Of a stretch of DNA of 51,378 nt, positions 1 to 9,015 are shown in pieces. Position 1 is the stretch's first letter. Every line of letters starts with the position of its first letter. The position numbers and the translations under genes are program-made. Under the pieces are notes generated by a model. It was not told the origin of the DNA and did not search any database. It worked only from the letters and a program-made list of their open reading frames with translations. The stretch comes from Brenneria salicis ATCC 15712 = DSM 30166 (GTDB lineage: Bacteria > Pseudomonadota > Gammaproteobacteria > Enterobacterales > Enterobacteriaceae): NCBI RefSeq assembly GCF_003315515.1, contig NZ_QNRY01000029.1:1-51378 (forward strand), read 5' to 3'.

Positions 1-223
1 AGAATCCGAAGTTTCGTGTTATTTATCAGCCGGTTTACTCGCCCTGGGTAAATCATGTTGAACGGCTGTGGCAGGCGCTGCACGAAACGATAACCGGAAA
101 CCACCAGTGCCGCTCAATGTGGCAGTTACTGAAAAAAGGGCGTCACTTTATGAATACTGTCAGCCCATTCCCCGGTGGGAATCATGGGTTGGTAAAAATG
201 TAGCGATATTAGGATCAGTTATT
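1..223 (+). mobile_element. IS630-type insertion sequence, right end only (truncated by the window edge)
   Basis: Seen: the end of a transposase frame (stop TAG at 201-203) followed by a terminal inverted repeat. The reverse complement of 207-223 begins AATAACTGATCCTAATA and matches the outer end of the second copy at 51215-51231 (AATAGCTGTTCCAAATA) at 14 of 17 positions. The element is followed by TAG (224-226), as expected for IS630, which is known to insert at CTAG and duplicate the central TA. The rest of the element lies outside the window. Confidence 0.85.
3..203 (+). pseudogene. IS630 family transposase, C-terminal 66 residues (partial)
   Basis: The frame starting at base 3 runs open to the TAG at 201-203. 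It reads through YQPVYSPWVNHVERLW and ends FPGGNHGLVKM, the C-terminal end of the IS630 DDE transposase. The glutamate in NHVERLW is the third residue of the catalytic D-D-E triad of this family. The upstream two thirds of the gene are outside the window, so whether the transposase is intact cannot be judged. It is listed as partial, not as proven broken. Confidence 0.85.
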
Positions 224-226
224 TAG

Positions 227-829
227 CGTAGTGTTTTGCTCGAATCTCAATATCCGATAAACAGTAGAAAAAATATTTTTACATTTTAATAGTAGAAAAT
301 ATTAATACCTGTGAAGTCATAAAATGTTAATCAACGAGCTACCGTTAATATATATGAAATGTAAGTCAACCCTCATGCATATATTTTGAATAAAAAGCAA
401 AAGAAACCCCAAAATTTTTAGTTTCCTATCACGCACTGTTTTAGGTATCATTCCATCTTCATTTACTATACTTTTCTCGCTACTATTAATTTACAGCCTC
501 AGTATATCATTAAAAATTGAGTAACTTGTTATTTTACTCGTTGTGGTTAATGAAATAATTACTGTTAATAAAAATAATTAACAAAATGATTTTTTTAGAT
601 TATGTTAAAGCAAATAACACATTCAAACGCTTTCATTCTTTTCTATTTTTGGCGGACGATAATTTTTATATTAAGACTACCGATAATTAGCAGATAACCT
701 GAACGCTGTCTGACGTTTTGTCGCCAGGGAAAACAGATGTAAAATAGCGGATAATAAAATGGTATTTACAGAACACCATTAAATCTGCCACGGATGCGAT
801 TCCCAGGGTTGAAAAAAGGATAAATACTC
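227..829. other. AT-rich intergenic region between IS630 and the dosP-like gene
   Basis: About 600 bases without a credible ORF or RNA gene. It is markedly more AT-rich than the rest of the window and full of short A/T runs. It should hold the promoter of the downstream PAS-GAF-GGDEF-EAL gene, whose ribosome-binding site is the AAAAAAGGA just before 830. No promoter or operator could be named with confidence. The AT-richness next to an IS may mark transferred or decaying DNA. Confidence 0.5.
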
Positions 830-3037
830 ATGAACATGATAAACCAACCCATTGATCTGAATACAGTGTTGCGGCTTGCTCTGGAACAATCAATTTTCCC
901 CACCGTACTGTTCGACGAGCATAATCAGGTAAAATTTTTCAACCCGGCCGCAGAGCGACTCTGGGGCTACGCCCAAGTCGAGGTGCTGGAGCAGAATGTG
1001 GCAATGTTGCTGTCCCTGGATCTGTTGGGTGTTCATGACAGTATTCATGACAACAATGGCATCAATCAGTTAGGCGGGACAATCATTGAAATACCTCTGA
1101 CGCGCAAGGACGGGAGCCAACGGCGAGTGGCCCTTACTTTGTCGAAAGTACAGGTTGGCGATCGCATCTGCCATATGGCCTCGGTTTTCGATATCGCACA
1201 TAAATTCAACCTTACCGATGAACACGAGATCCGGGCGCTAGAGCGCGATGTGCTGGAAGCCCTGACCAGCAACCAGTCGTTTCAAGAACTGGGAGATTCT
1301 TTGTGTCGGCGAATCGAATCCATCACACCGGGTGTGTTGGTGTCTATATGTCGGGTTGCCGAGCGGCGGCTTCGTCCCTGGGCCGCGCCAAGTTTCCCCG
1401 CCGAGTATGGCCCCAACTGGGAAGGGGTGGAAATCGGTGAAGGGGTAGCGGGTTGCGGCACATGCGCGCATCGCGGCGAGTCGGTGATGGTATACGATAT
1501 CAACACCGATCCTCTCTGGGCGCCCTATAAACATCAGATGTTGCCGCACGGTTTTCTCGCCTGCTGGACCTACCCGATCAAAAGCCGCAATGACAGCGTC
1601 ATCGGTACTTTCGCCTTCTATTTTAAGCTCAACGCCGAACCGGACCCCTGGCTGGAACGTATTGCCGATGCCAGCGTCTACCTGTGTACGCTGGCCATCG
1701 AACGTGAGGAATACCGCCAGCGGATGGAGCATCTGGTACAGTTCGACATGCTTACCGGGCTGCCAAATCGCAGATACCTGCGCCGCCATGTTGATGAACT
1801 ACAGAAACAGAATCCCTCACAGGCGCTGGCTTTCTTTTCTCTAGGCGTGGATCGCTTCAAAGACATCAACGATACGCTGGGCCATATGGCGGGCGATCAG
1901 GTGCTGGTCACTATCGCCAATCGCCTGCAACAGCAACTCTCTCCCAGAGAATTCCTGAGCCATACGGAAGGCGATATATTTTTTATCGTCTGCCCTGATT
2001 ATGATGTTCGCGCCGCTGTCCGAATGGCCGAACGCCTTCAGCAAATTGTCGGACAATCCATGAAAGTGGACGGTCACCTGCTTAATCTGTCCACCAGTAT
2101 CGGCATCAGCCATGCTCCCGATGGCGGTCATGATCGCGACATGTTGCTCAGCAACGCGAAAAGCGCCATGTATCAAGCCAAGAGCCGCCGCCAGGGTAGC
2201 TACCAGTTCTTCAACCCGGAGATGAATCAGGCAGTGAATGATCGCCTGTTGCTTGGCGGCGCTCTTAAGCGCGCCATCGCCAGCGGCGCGTTATATCTGC
2301 ACTATCAGCCCCAGGTCAATTCAGACAGCGAAGAACTTTACGGGATGGAGGCATTAGCCCGCTGGCATGATCCTGAATTTGGCGAAGTGCCGCCCGGTAA
2401 GTTTATTACGCTCGCCGAGGAAATTGGCGAAATAGAGAACATTGGCCGCTGGGCGTTAACCGAGGTTTGCCGACAAATGGCGGAGTGGCGCACAGCTGGC
2501 GTTCAGATACCAGTGGTATCGGTCAATCTGTCGCCGCTTAATTTCCGTAACCACGATCTGCCGAATTTCGTCGCCGGATTGCTCAGCAAATATGGTTTGC
2601 CGGGTGAAAGCCTGACGATAGAGATAACGGAAAACACCGTAATGTCGCTTACACCGGAGATGCTGGGGCTGTTGAATGCCATACGCGCACTTGGGGTTGG
2701 TCTGTCGGTGGATGATTTCGGTACAGGATTTTCGAGCCTGTCGAATCTGGCCAATTTACCCGTGACCGAGGTAAAAATTGATCGCAGTTTCATCGATAAA
2801 TGTCGGGAAGAAGCGCGTATACAGGCGCTGGTGATGGCGGTAATTGGTATCGGCCAGAGTCTGAAGCTGACGGTGGTGGCCGAAGGTGTTGAAACCCGTG
2901 AGCAGCATCAGCTACTTTCAGACCAACCCGTTGCGATTGTTCTTCAAGGTTATCTCTTTTCCCGCCCTATCAATGCACAAGCTGTCGCCACATGGATTGA
3001 ATCCCGGAAGGACGTCATAAAAATACCGCCGCAGTGA
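830..3037 (+). CDS. dosP: DosP-like PAS-GAF-GGDEF(degenerate)-EAL cyclic-di-GMP phosphodiesterase
   Basis: 735 aa. Probable role: hydrolysis of c-di-GMP to pGpG by a cytoplasmic, signal-sensing enzyme. Order: PAS (about 15-125), GAF (about 135-290), GGDEF fold (about 300-455), EAL (about 465-720). The GGDEF signature is replaced by EGDIF (380-384), so cyclase activity is unlikely. EAL is intact: E507-A-L, DDFGTG at 628-633, VKIDRSF, AEGVE around 685, QGYLFSRP. The EAL half closely resembles E. coli DosP as I remember it. In the PAS domain His73 aligns with the haem-binding His of DosP, whereas the position of the DosP methionine ligand appears to be Ile. The protein has one PAS domain where DosP has two, and no adjacent dosC partner is present. 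The symbol is therefore by homology only. A hairpin terminator follows at 3066-3096. Confidence 0.75.
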   Translation: MNMINQPIDLNTVLRLALEQSIFPTVLFDEHNQVKFFNPAAERLWGYAQVEVLEQNVAMLLSLDLLGVHDSIHDNNGINQLGGTIIEIPLTRKDGSQRRVALTLSKVQVGDRICHMASVFDIAHKFNLTDEHEIRALERDVLEALTSNQSFQELGDSLCRRIESITPGVLVSICRVAERRLRPWAAPSFPAEYGPNWEGVEIGEGVAGCGTCAHRGESVMVYDINTDPLWAPYKHQMLPHGFLACWTYPIKSRNDSVIGTFAFYFKLNAEPDPWLERIADASVYLCTLAIEREEYRQRMEHLVQFDMLTGLPNRRYLRRHVDELQKQNPSQALAFFSLGVDRFKDINDTLGHMAGDQVLVTIANRLQQQLSPREFLSHTEGDIFFIVCPDYDVRAAVRMAERLQQIVGQSMKVDGHLLNLSTSIGISHAPDGGHDRDMLLSNAKSAMYQAKSRRQGSYQFFNPEMNQAVNDRLLLGGALKRAIASGALYLHYQPQVNSDSEELYGMEALARWHDPEFGEVPPGKFITLAEEIGEIENIGRWALTEVCRQMAEWRTAGVQIPVVSVNLSPLNFRNHDLPNFVAGLLSKYGLPGESLTIEITENTVMSLTPEMLGLLNAIRALGVGLSVDDFGTGFSSLSNLANLPVTEVKIDRSFIDKCREEARIQALVMAVIGIGQSLKLTVVAEGVETREQHQLLSDQPVAIVLQGYLFSRPINAQAVATWIESRKDVIKIPPQ

Positions 3038-3065
3038 AGACAAACTCTGCCTCCCATCAGAATCC

Positions 3066-3096
3066 AAAGCCATTCAGCTTTATGCGGAATGGCTTT
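3066..3096 (+). terminator. Rho-independent-like hairpin after the dosP-like gene
   Basis: AAAGCCATTC (3066-3075) pairs perfectly with GAATGGCTTT (3087-3096) over 10 bp with an 11-base loop. The + strand tail TTTATATTGTT is moderately U-rich. It lies between two convergent genes and may act on both strands. Confidence 0.7.
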
Positions 3097-3138
3097 ATAT
3101 TGTTGATAGATGCATTGCTGATAGATAAATTTTTCATG

Positions 3139-3450
3139 TTATTTTACGCTACATACCTCTTTTCTAAGTGCAATGATCTCTTCCGCCAGTTCACGGCACA
3201 GCATGGCATTCATTAAATGATCCTGCGCGTGTACCACAATGAGATCGAGATTGGTCTTTTCCTTATCATGATTACCAATAAATCCGGTTTGGATAAGCTG
3301 AGCCTTATTCAAGGCCGTCGCCGCCATTTTCAGCAATTGATCGACATGTTCCCATTCCCCTTTGCGGGCTGAACGAAGCGCTTCCATAGAGCAGGAACGT
3401 GTTTCGCCAGATTTAACGATGAGTTCGATCATTCGAGTTTCCACATCCAT
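3139..3450 (-). CDS. Orphan PTS lactose/cellobiose-family IIA component
   Basis: 103 aa from the ATG at 3448-3450, preceded by a strong GGGGGGAAG ribosome-binding site; an upstream in-frame extension to 3486 has no such site. The sequence follows the ChbA/LacF IIA family throughout: SGETRSCSMEAL near the start, then LIQTGFIG and the phosphorylation segment VVHAQDHLMNAM near residue 75-85, where the first His is the family's phospho-acceptor. It should pass phosphate from HPr to a IIB partner during beta-glucoside or diacetylchitobiose-type uptake. No IIB, IIC, phospho-glucosidase or regulator lies beside it, so it must serve a PTS elsewhere or have a regulatory role. It faces the dosP-like gene tail to tail. 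Confidence 0.85.
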   Translation of the reverse strand: MDVETRMIELIVKSGETRSCSMEALRSARKGEWEHVDQLLKMAATALNKAQLIQTGFIGNHDKEKTNLDLIVVHAQDHLMNAMLCRELAEEIIALRKEVCSVK

Positions 3451-3923
3451 TTTCTCTTCCCCCCGAGAATTATAAACCGCTGTCACACCATGTTTTCACC
3501 AGCCTATTGATCCTTGTCGTATCCAATAAATCCAGAATCCAGGTGGTCGGCAACGACGCCGACTACCTGAATGATGACGGGTATATCAGGCTGCCAATAA
3601 CAGCCTGCCTATTAAATATAGATGATATATTTATATTTGTTACTGGAAATCATAATGTTATGTATCAATTATGATTAAAAGCATCTGAATGCATTCAGCA
3701 CCCCAGCGGGAAATACGCGAATGAAATATCTGCCGCCATCGTTACTGCGGATAAGATGACGTCATGATCATTTTATCGTGACGACAATCGCTTCAATGAT
3801 ACAATTTATGTTTACATAATTTATGTTTACGCAATTTATGTTTACACAATGCCTGACAGCAAGCGCCGCTTCTGACAAAATAGCATCATCTCATGTACTT
3901 AATACTGATGGATCTACTCTCAG
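3451..3923. other. Intergenic region between the divergent PTS IIA gene and folD
   Basis: 473 bases with no convincing ORF. It carries promoters for both divergent genes. The notable content is the perfect 15-bp triplicate tandem repeat at 3803-3847 (separate entry). A possible folD promoter downstream of the repeat is CTGACA near 3873 and TACTTAAT near 3897, but the fit is only fair. Confidence 0.5.
3803..3847. repeat. Three perfect-phase 15-bp tandem repeats upstream of folD
   Basis: Three consecutive 15-base units start AATTTATGTTTAC and differ only in the last two bases: CAT-type at 3803-3817, CGC-type at 3818-3832, CAC-type at 3833-3847. The shared 13-base core is identical in all three. 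The array ends 76 bases before the folD start codon. It may be a repeated regulator-binding site or replication slippage; nothing in the sequence decides. Confidence 0.85.
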
Positions 3924-4787
3924 ATGGCAGCAAAGATTATTGATGGTAAAACGATTGCGCAGCAGGTCAAAAACGAAGTCGCTGCGCGGGTAAAAGAGCG
4001 TCTGGTGGCAGGAAAACGAGCGCCAGGTCTGGCTGTTGTTCTGGTCGGTAAGAATCCGGCCTCACAGATTTACGTTGCCAGTAAACGTAAAGTTTGCGAA
4101 GAAGTCGGCTTCATTTCCCGCTCTTATGATTTACCCGCCACCACCACCGAGCCGGAATTACTGGCGCTCATCGATAAACTGAACGCGGACCAAACAATTG
4201 ACGGTATTCTGGTTCAACTTCCTCTGCCTGAAGGGATTGATAACACCAACGTCATTGAGCGTATCGCGCCAGATAAGGACGTTGATGGTTTCCATCCGTA
4301 CAACGTTGGGCGTCTGTGCCAACGCGCCCCGCTGCTGCGCGCCTGCACGCCCCGCGGCATCATCACCCTGCTGGAACGCTACAATATTGAAACTTTTGGC
4401 CTGAATGCGGTGGTGGTCGGCGCCTCCAATATTGTCGGTCGCCCGATGAGTCTGGAATTGTTGCTGGCGGGTTGTACGACGACAGTGACGCACCGTTTCA
4501 CTAAAAATCTGCGCCATCACATTGAAAATGCGGATCTGCTGGTGGTCGCAGTCGGCAAGCCGGAATTTATTCCGGGGGAATGGATCAAACCGGGCGCGAT
4601 CGTGCTGGATGTGGGGATTAACCGCCTGGAGAACGGCAAAGTGGTCGGCGATGTGGAATATGAAACCGCAAAGGAAAGAGCCGCTTATATCAGCCCGGTG
4701 CCGGGCGGCGTTGGCCCGATGACGGTCGCCACGCTGATTCAGAATACATTGCAGGCTTGCGAAGAATATCACGATAGCGTCGAATAA
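3924..4787 (+). CDS. folD: Bifunctional methylenetetrahydrofolate dehydrogenase / methenyltetrahydrofolate cyclohydrolase
   Basis: 287 aa, against 288 in E. coli, and collinear with it from [15 protein letters not shown] to the C-terminus. It interconverts 5,10-methylene-, 5,10-methenyl- and 10-formyl-THF with NADP+ in the cytoplasm, supplying one-carbon units for purines and formyl-Met. Visible family motifs are the substrate-binding segment [14 protein letters not shown] with the catalytic lysine near residue 54-56, the [10 protein letters not shown] block (about 98-107), [10 protein letters not shown] (dinucleotide site, about 164-173) and [14 protein letters not shown] near the end. The neighbours ybcJ, cysS, ppiB, lpxH, purE and purK match the E. 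coli order. Confidence 0.97.
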   Translation: MAAKIIDGKTIAQQVKNEVAARVKERLVAGKRAPGLAVVLVGKNPASQIYVASKRKVCEEVGFISRSYDLPATTTEPELLALIDKLNADQTIDGILVQLPLPEGIDNTNVIERIAPDKDVDGFHPYNVGRLCQRAPLLRACTPRGIITLLERYNIETFGLNAVVVGASNIVGRPMSLELLLAGCTTTVTHRFTKNLRHHIENADLLVVAVGKPEFIPGEWIKPGAIVLDVGINRLENGKVVGDVEYETAKERAAYISPVPGGVGPMTVATLIQNTLQACEEYHDSVE

Positions 4788-4824
4788 TTCGTCAGGCTAT
4801 CCCAACAGCAGAAATCAGGAAATT

Positions 4825-5037
4825 ATGACTATTTTTCAACTCGAAAACCATCCGCACGTTAAACTGTGCGATTTACTGAAACTACTGGGCTGGAGTGAGA
4901 GCGGCGCGACGGCCAAGCTGGTTATCGCGGCTGGTGAAGTCACCGTTGACAGACAGATTGAAACACGTAAACGCTGCAAAATTATTGCCGGTCAGAAAGT
5001 TGAATTTGCAGGCGAGGCAGTGGAAGTCACCGCCTGA
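4825..5037 (+). CDS. ybcJ: Small S4-like RNA-binding protein YbcJ
   Basis: 70 aa, equal to E. coli YbcJ in length and in fold family. An S4-type alpha-L motif is visible (LLGWSESGATAKLVIAAGEVTVDRQIETRKRCKI), in which the basic residues and the glycine turn form an RNA-binding surface. Its physiological target is unknown. It starts 37 bases after folD with an AGGA ribosome-binding site and is probably co-transcribed with it. A strong bidirectional terminator follows. Confidence 0.9.
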   Translation: MTIFQLENHPHVKLCDLLKLLGWSESGATAKLVIAAGEVTVDRQIETRKRCKIIAGQKVEFAGEAVEVTA

Positions 5038-5050
5038 TCCCCTGATAACA

Positions 5051-5084
5051 AAGCCCGCCGATGCGCTCACCGGCGGGCTTTTAC
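5051..5084. terminator. Bidirectional terminator between ybcJ and cysS
   Basis: AAGCCCGCCG (5051-5060) pairs with CGGCGGGCTT (5071-5080), followed by T residues on the + strand and preceded by an A run that gives T residues on the - strand. It sits between the convergent ybcJ (+) and cysS (-) and can serve both. Confidence 0.9.
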
Positions 5085-5105
5085 GGTCTGGAAGGCGATA
5101 ACGGC

Positions 5106-6491
5106 TTACTTACGTCGCCATGTCGTTCCCTGCGGGCCGTCTTCCAAAATGATGCCTAGTTGATTCAACCGATCACGAGCCTGATCCGCCAACGCCCAAT
5201 CCTTGGCTGTTCTGGCGTCTTTACGCTGTTTGATCAACCCTTCAATTTCCTTAACTTCGTCGTCATACGCCGGCGCGCCGCTTTGCAGGAAAACATCTGG
5301 ATCTTGTCCCAACAGGCCAAGAACGTTAGCCAGCTTGCGCAGCGCCGATGCCAGTTGATTGGCGGCATGCGGATCTTCGGTTTTAAGACGGTTGACATCG
5401 CGCGCCATGTCAAACAGCACGGAGTATGCTTCCGGCGTATTGAAATCGTCGTCCATCGCTTCACGAAAGCGCGCTTCAAACGCGTCGTCACCTTGCGCTT
5501 CCACGCTGCTGTCCGTACCGCGCAACGCCGTGTACAACCGTTCCAGCGCCGAGCGTGCCTGTTTCAGGTTCTCTTCGCTGTAATTCAACTGGCTGCGGTA
5601 ATGACCGGACATCAGGAAGTAGCGCACCGTTTCAGCATCGTAATAGGCCAGCACATCTCGCACCGTGAAGAAGTTATTCAACGACTTCGACATTTTTTCC
5701 CGGTCAACCATCACCATGCCGGAATGCATCCAATAGTTGACATAAGGGCCGTCGTGCGCGCAACTGGACTGGGCGATTTCGTTTTCATGATGCGGGAACA
5801 TCAGGTCTGAACCCCCGCCATGAATATCAAAATGTTCGCCCAACTGTTTGCAGTTCATGGCGGAACACTCGATATGCCAGCCAGGGCGTCCTTCTCCCCA
5901 CGGAGAAGACCAATGCGGTTCACCCGGCTTGGACATTTTCCACAGAACAAAATCCATCGGATTACGTTTGACTTCGGTAATCTCAACCCGTGCGCCCGCC
6001 TGTAGCTGACTCAGATCCTGACGGGACAGCACGCCATAGCCGGGAGCAGTGTCCACTGAGAACATAACATCGCCGTTCGAGGCTACATAGGCATGGCGAC
6101 GAGCAATCAACGTTTCGACCAGTTCGATAATCTCGGCAATGTGGTGAGTCGCCCGCGGCTCCACATCTGGACGCAAAATATTCAGCGCATCAAAATCAGC
6201 GTGCATTTCCGCGATCATTCTAGTGGTTAGCTGCTCGCAGGTTTCACCCTTCTCCGCTGCGCGTTTGATAATTTTATCGTCGATATCAGTGATGTTGCGC
6301 ACATATTTCAGCGAATAACCCAAATAGCGCAAATAGCGAGCCACAACATCAAACGCCACAAAAGTACGCCCGTGACCGATATGACACAGGTCATAAACCG
6401 TGATCCCACACACATACATCCCCACTTGACCGGCGTGGATAGATTTGAATTCCTCTTTTTGGCGACTTAGCGTATTAAAAATCTTTAGCAT
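5106..6491 (-). CDS. cysS: Cysteinyl-tRNA synthetase
   Basis: 461 aa, the same length as E. coli CysS. The start is the ATG at 6489-6491 ([14 protein letters not shown]), preceded by GGAA; an open upstream extension to 6575 contains a direct repeat and no conserved sequence. It charges tRNA-Cys in the cytoplasm as a class I synthetase. Motifs: the zinc cysteine in YVCGITVYD, the HIGH signature as HIGH in [16 protein letters not shown] and [15 protein letters not shown] (zinc/cysteine site), and KMSKS in [10 protein letters not shown]. It is transcribed convergently to folD-ybcJ and away from the DoxX gene. Confidence 0.97.
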   Translation of the reverse strand: MLKIFNTLSRQKEEFKSIHAGQVGMYVCGITVYDLCHIGHGRTFVAFDVVARYLRYLGYSLKYVRNITDIDDKIIKRAAEKGETCEQLTTRMIAEMHADFDALNILRPDVEPRATHHIAEIIELVETLIARRHAYVASNGDVMFSVDTAPGYGVLSRQDLSQLQAGARVEITEVKRNPMDFVLWKMSKPGEPHWSSPWGEGRPGWHIECSAMNCKQLGEHFDIHGGGSDLMFPHHENEIAQSSCAHDGPYVNYWMHSGMVMVDREKMSKSLNNFFTVRDVLAYYDAETVRYFLMSGHYRSQLNYSEENLKQARSALERLYTALRGTDSSVEAQGDDAFEARFREAMDDDFNTPEAYSVLFDMARDVNRLKTEDPHAANQLASALRKLANVLGLLGQDPDVFLQSGAPAYDDEVKEIEGLIKQRKDARTAKDWALADQARDRLNQLGIILEDGPQGTTWRRK

Positions 6492-6532
6492 CAGGGCATT
6501 CCATGGTGTTCGCAGGATAAGTGACTCATTGG

Positions 6533-6566
6533 TTGTGTCAGCATGAATGCTTGTGTCAGCATGAAT
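6533..6566. repeat. 16-bp direct repeat upstream of cysS
   Basis: TTGTGTCAGCATGAAT occurs at 6533-6548 and again at 6551-6566, an exact tandem duplication with an 18-base period. It lies 42-75 bases upstream of the cysS start in the 5' leader. It looks like a recent slippage duplication; no function is evident. Confidence 0.8.
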
Positions 6567-6763
6567 AACAGTCAATTTGCTAAGGGCTTCGCAACCCCGA
6601 CTGCGTATTGAAACCTGATCCCCATTCTATTGCAAGGCTGATCGCAAGACCGATGCCCCGCAACAAACAGATCATTGACAGGGATTTACCTCATCCCTTT
6701 TTTCGCGCCAGGCAGAGTTAAATGCAGACGATGACGACAAACGCGGACTTCTCGATAAATAGC

Positions 6764-6790
6764 AAAAAGGTCCGCAAGCTACGGACCTTT
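6764..6790 (-). terminator. Terminator of the DoxX-family gene
   Basis: On the - strand, AAAGGTCCG (6790-6782) pairs with CGGACCTTT (6774-6766) around a 7-base loop and runs into a T tract ending near 6764. It lies 33 bases past the stop of the DoxX gene. Confidence 0.9.
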
Positions 6791-6822
6791 CATCACGCCT
6801 TACCGTGCTAACCGCCTAAACA

Positions 6823-7242
6823 TCAGCGCCAGCGCGGATTCGACATCACCGAGTATTTTCCGCTGCCCAGCAAGGCAATGGCCAGACCAGCAAAGCAGAA
6901 AACCGCCGCGGGTTCAACGGCCCATGCCCCGGTTTTCGCCAGCATGGTGAAGCCCGCCGGGTACAACCATGCGGCGACAACCATAGTGAAAGAGAAAATC
7001 AACGCGGAAGGACGAGTCAGGATACCCAGAATCATCAAAACAGGGGTAACCACTTCCCCCACATAAACACCATATCCAACAAACGTCGGGATCCCCGCCG
7101 CGGCGAGCATGCCTTCAATACCGCCAATCCCGTTGTGTACCTTATGCCATCCGTGGAGCAACATCAGAATACTGAAGGATAAACGCAGCAGCAGTTTTCC
7201 GAAATCAGGTTTATCTAATACGCGATTAATACTGTCCAGCAT
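6823..7242 (-). CDS. DoxX family integral membrane protein
   Basis: 139 aa with four hydrophobic segments (about 16-32, 55-75, 80-97 and 107-126), the usual size and layout of small DoxX-family inner-membrane proteins such as E. coli YqjF/YphA. Family-type features are the early LLLRLSFSILMLLHGWHKV segment, G-rich turns and the ILGILTRPSALI motif. The precise function is unknown; relatives are linked to redox or thiol stress. It is a monocistron with its own terminator. The ribosome-binding site GGTGG lies just before the ATG at 7240-7242. Confidence 0.85.
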   Translation of the reverse strand: MLDSINRVLDKPDFGKLLLRLSFSILMLLHGWHKVHNGIGGIEGMLAAAGIPTFVGYGVYVGEVVTPVLMILGILTRPSALIFSFTMVVAAWLYPAGFTMLAKTGAWAVEPAAVFCFAGLAIALLGSGKYSVMSNPRWR

Positions 7243-7579
7243 AATCCACCTATCTATTTAGTGTTATTCGAGGGTAATACGAATCAATTCCAGATTAATC
7301 GCTGTCATTCTCAAAGAACACGTTGTTCAGTCAATACATTGATCTGGCACAAAAAAATTATTGTTCAAATAAATCAACTAAAGAAATGAAAGTTGTTCGA
7401 TTTATTTGTATGCTGAATTCCGCTCATGCACTTTCTTTCCGCGCTTCCCTGTCCGCCCCCCTTTAAGACAAAGGCTCTGCTGACTCAGTAAGCCAGTTAT
7501 GTTATAAGAGCGCTCTTGATCGCTCACCGTGTACGGTGAACTTTATTCTCATTACCACGGCTATCTGGGGTTCATTACT
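7243..7579. other. Divergent promoter region between the DoxX gene and ppiB
   Basis: 337 bases without a convincing gene. Two small inverted repeats lie in the ppiB leader: the palindrome AAGAGCGCTCTT at 7506-7517, and TCACCGT/ACGGTGA at 7524-7539. The - strand promoter of the DoxX gene should be near 7260-7330, where A/T content rises. No specific regulator site is recognised. Confidence 0.5.
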
Positions 7580-8074
7580 ATGATCACGTTGCATACCAAC
7601 CACGGCGATATCGTTATCAACACTTTCGCAGATAAAGCGCCGATTACCGTAGAAAACTTTCTGAATTACTGTCGTAACGGCTTTTACGACAACACCATAT
7701 TTCACCGCGTTATCAATGGTTTTATGATCCAGGGTGGTGGTTTTGCGCCGGGGATGGCGCAGAAAAACACCGACGCGCCGATTAAGAATGAAGCCAACAA
7801 CGGCCTGAAAAACGCCCGTGGCACACTGGCGATGGCGCGTACCAACGATCCGCACTCCGCTACCGCGCAGTTCTTTATTAATGTCGTCGACAACGACTTC
7901 CTGAACTTCCGTTCAGAACGCGCTGACGGCTGGGGCTACTGCGTATTCGCCGAAGTCACCGAAGGCATGGACGTGGTGGATAAAATCAAAGGCGTCGCGA
8001 CTGGCCGCAGCGGAATGCATCAGGACGTACCTAAAGAAGATGTTGTGATCAACAGCGTAACCGTCAACGAGTAA
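7580..8074 (+). CDS. ppiB: Peptidyl-prolyl cis-trans isomerase B (cyclophilin)
   Basis: 164 aa, the same length as E. coli PpiB. The start is the ATG at 7580 ([13 protein letters not shown]), not the upstream in-frame ATG at 7529, which would add 17 residues absent from the family. Cytoplasmic cyclophilin that speeds proline isomerisation. The core motifs [13 protein letters not shown] (catalytic Arg), [18 protein letters not shown] and [10 protein letters not shown] are present. The next gene, lpxH, begins 12 bases after the stop, and the pair precedes purEK in the same order as in E. coli. Confidence 0.96.
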   Translation: MITLHTNHGDIVINTFADKAPITVENFLNYCRNGFYDNTIFHRVINGFMIQGGGFAPGMAQKNTDAPIKNEANNGLKNARGTLAMARTNDPHSATAQFFINVVDNDFLNFRSERADGWGYCVFAEVTEGMDVVDKIKGVATGRSGMHQDVPKEDVVINSVTVNE

Positions 8075-8086
8075 TCCCATACTCTC

Positions 8087-8809
8087 ATGGCGACTCTGTT
8101 TATTGCCGATCTGCATTTAAGTCTTCACGAACCGGCGATCACCGCCGGTTTTCTGCGATTTTTGCGCCATGAGGCCGTGAAAGCCGATGCACTTTATATT
8201 CTGGGCGACCTGTTTGATGCCTGGATCGGCGATGACGATCCGCAGCCGCTGCATACAACCGTAGCGGAAGCGTTGTATGAACTGCATCAGCACGGCGTCC
8301 CCTGCTATTTCGTACACGGCAACCGTGATTTTCTGATCGGCAAGCGCTTTGCCAGGCAAAGCGGGATGATCGTGTTGCCGACAGAAACGGTGTGCGATCT
8401 GTATGATCGGCGGGTGCTCATTTTACACGGCGACACGCTGTGTACCGACGATCATGCTTACCAGAAATTTCGCCGTCGGGTACACAATCCGCTGATACAG
8501 CGTCTTTTCCTGTTGCTACCGCTGCGTCTTCGGCTCTGCATCGCAGAAAAAATGCGCTCAACCAGCCGCCATGCCAATCAGCATAAATCACAGCAGATTA
8601 TGGACGTGAATCCCGAAGAGGTTATTCGTCGGCTGCGGTATTATCAGGCTAACACCATGATCCACGGTCATACTCACCGTCCGGCCATTCATCCGATCAT
8701 TACTAAAAACCTCGAAGCGCAACGCGTCGTGCTGGGCGCCTGGCATCATGAAGGCTCAATGATCAAAGTCACCGAACACGGCCTTGAACTGATCGTTTTC
8801 CCGTTATGA
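8087..8809 (+). CDS. lpxH: UDP-2,3-diacylglucosamine diphosphatase (lipid A pathway)
   Basis: 240 aa, equal to E. coli LpxH. It hydrolyses UDP-2,3-diacyl-GlcN to lipid X and UMP at the inner face of the cytoplasmic membrane, the fourth step of lipid A synthesis. The calcineurin-like metal-binding residues are visible in order: D8 and H10 (IADLHL), D41 (LGDLFDAW), N79 (HGNRDF), HGDTLCTDD around 114, and the late HGHTHRP. It closely follows ppiB (12-base gap) and is probably co-transcribed with it. Confidence 0.97.
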   Translation: MATLFIADLHLSLHEPAITAGFLRFLRHEAVKADALYILGDLFDAWIGDDDPQPLHTTVAEALYELHQHGVPCYFVHGNRDFLIGKRFARQSGMIVLPTETVCDLYDRRVLILHGDTLCTDDHAYQKFRRRVHNPLIQRLFLLLPLRLRLCIAEKMRSTSRHANQHKSQQIMDVNPEEVIRRLRYYQANTMIHGHTHRPAIHPIITKNLEAQRVVLGAWHHEGSMIKVTEHGLELIVFPL

Positions 8810-8884
8810 TGGGATACATTCCTTAATTCTTTTGCGCCCATCGATTTAGCGAATTGTCGCCGCGATAATCCGACGTTGATGCCG

Positions 8885-8900
8885 ACGCAACCGTTTTCCT
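8885..8900. promoter_or_regulatory. PurR operator upstream of purEK
   Basis: ACGCAACCGTTTTCCT matches the PurR consensus ANGCAANCGNTTNCNT at every fixed position. It lies 116 bases before purE. A plausible -10, TATGCT, is at 8917-8922 with the operator covering the -35 zone, so PurR-hypoxanthine/guanine binding would block initiation as at E. coli purEK. Confidence 0.88.
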
Positions 8901-9015
8901 CGTCATAAGGTCATGGTATGCTCTACGCCCTCAACGCCAGAGCACTGTCTATCTGGCCGACGCGGTTCCCTTACTCTGCGTCATGATCATGTAAAATCAC
9001 AGGAGCTTTACAGGC

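Noticed and set aside
375-440. Weak inverted repeat GAAAC/GTTTC near a T-rich tail on the - strand
   Set aside because: Only five paired bases in a very AT-rich stretch; likely by chance.
6492-6575. In-frame N-terminal extension of cysS
   Set aside because: It contains a 16-bp direct repeat and no conserved sequence; the ATG at 6491 gives exactly the family length.
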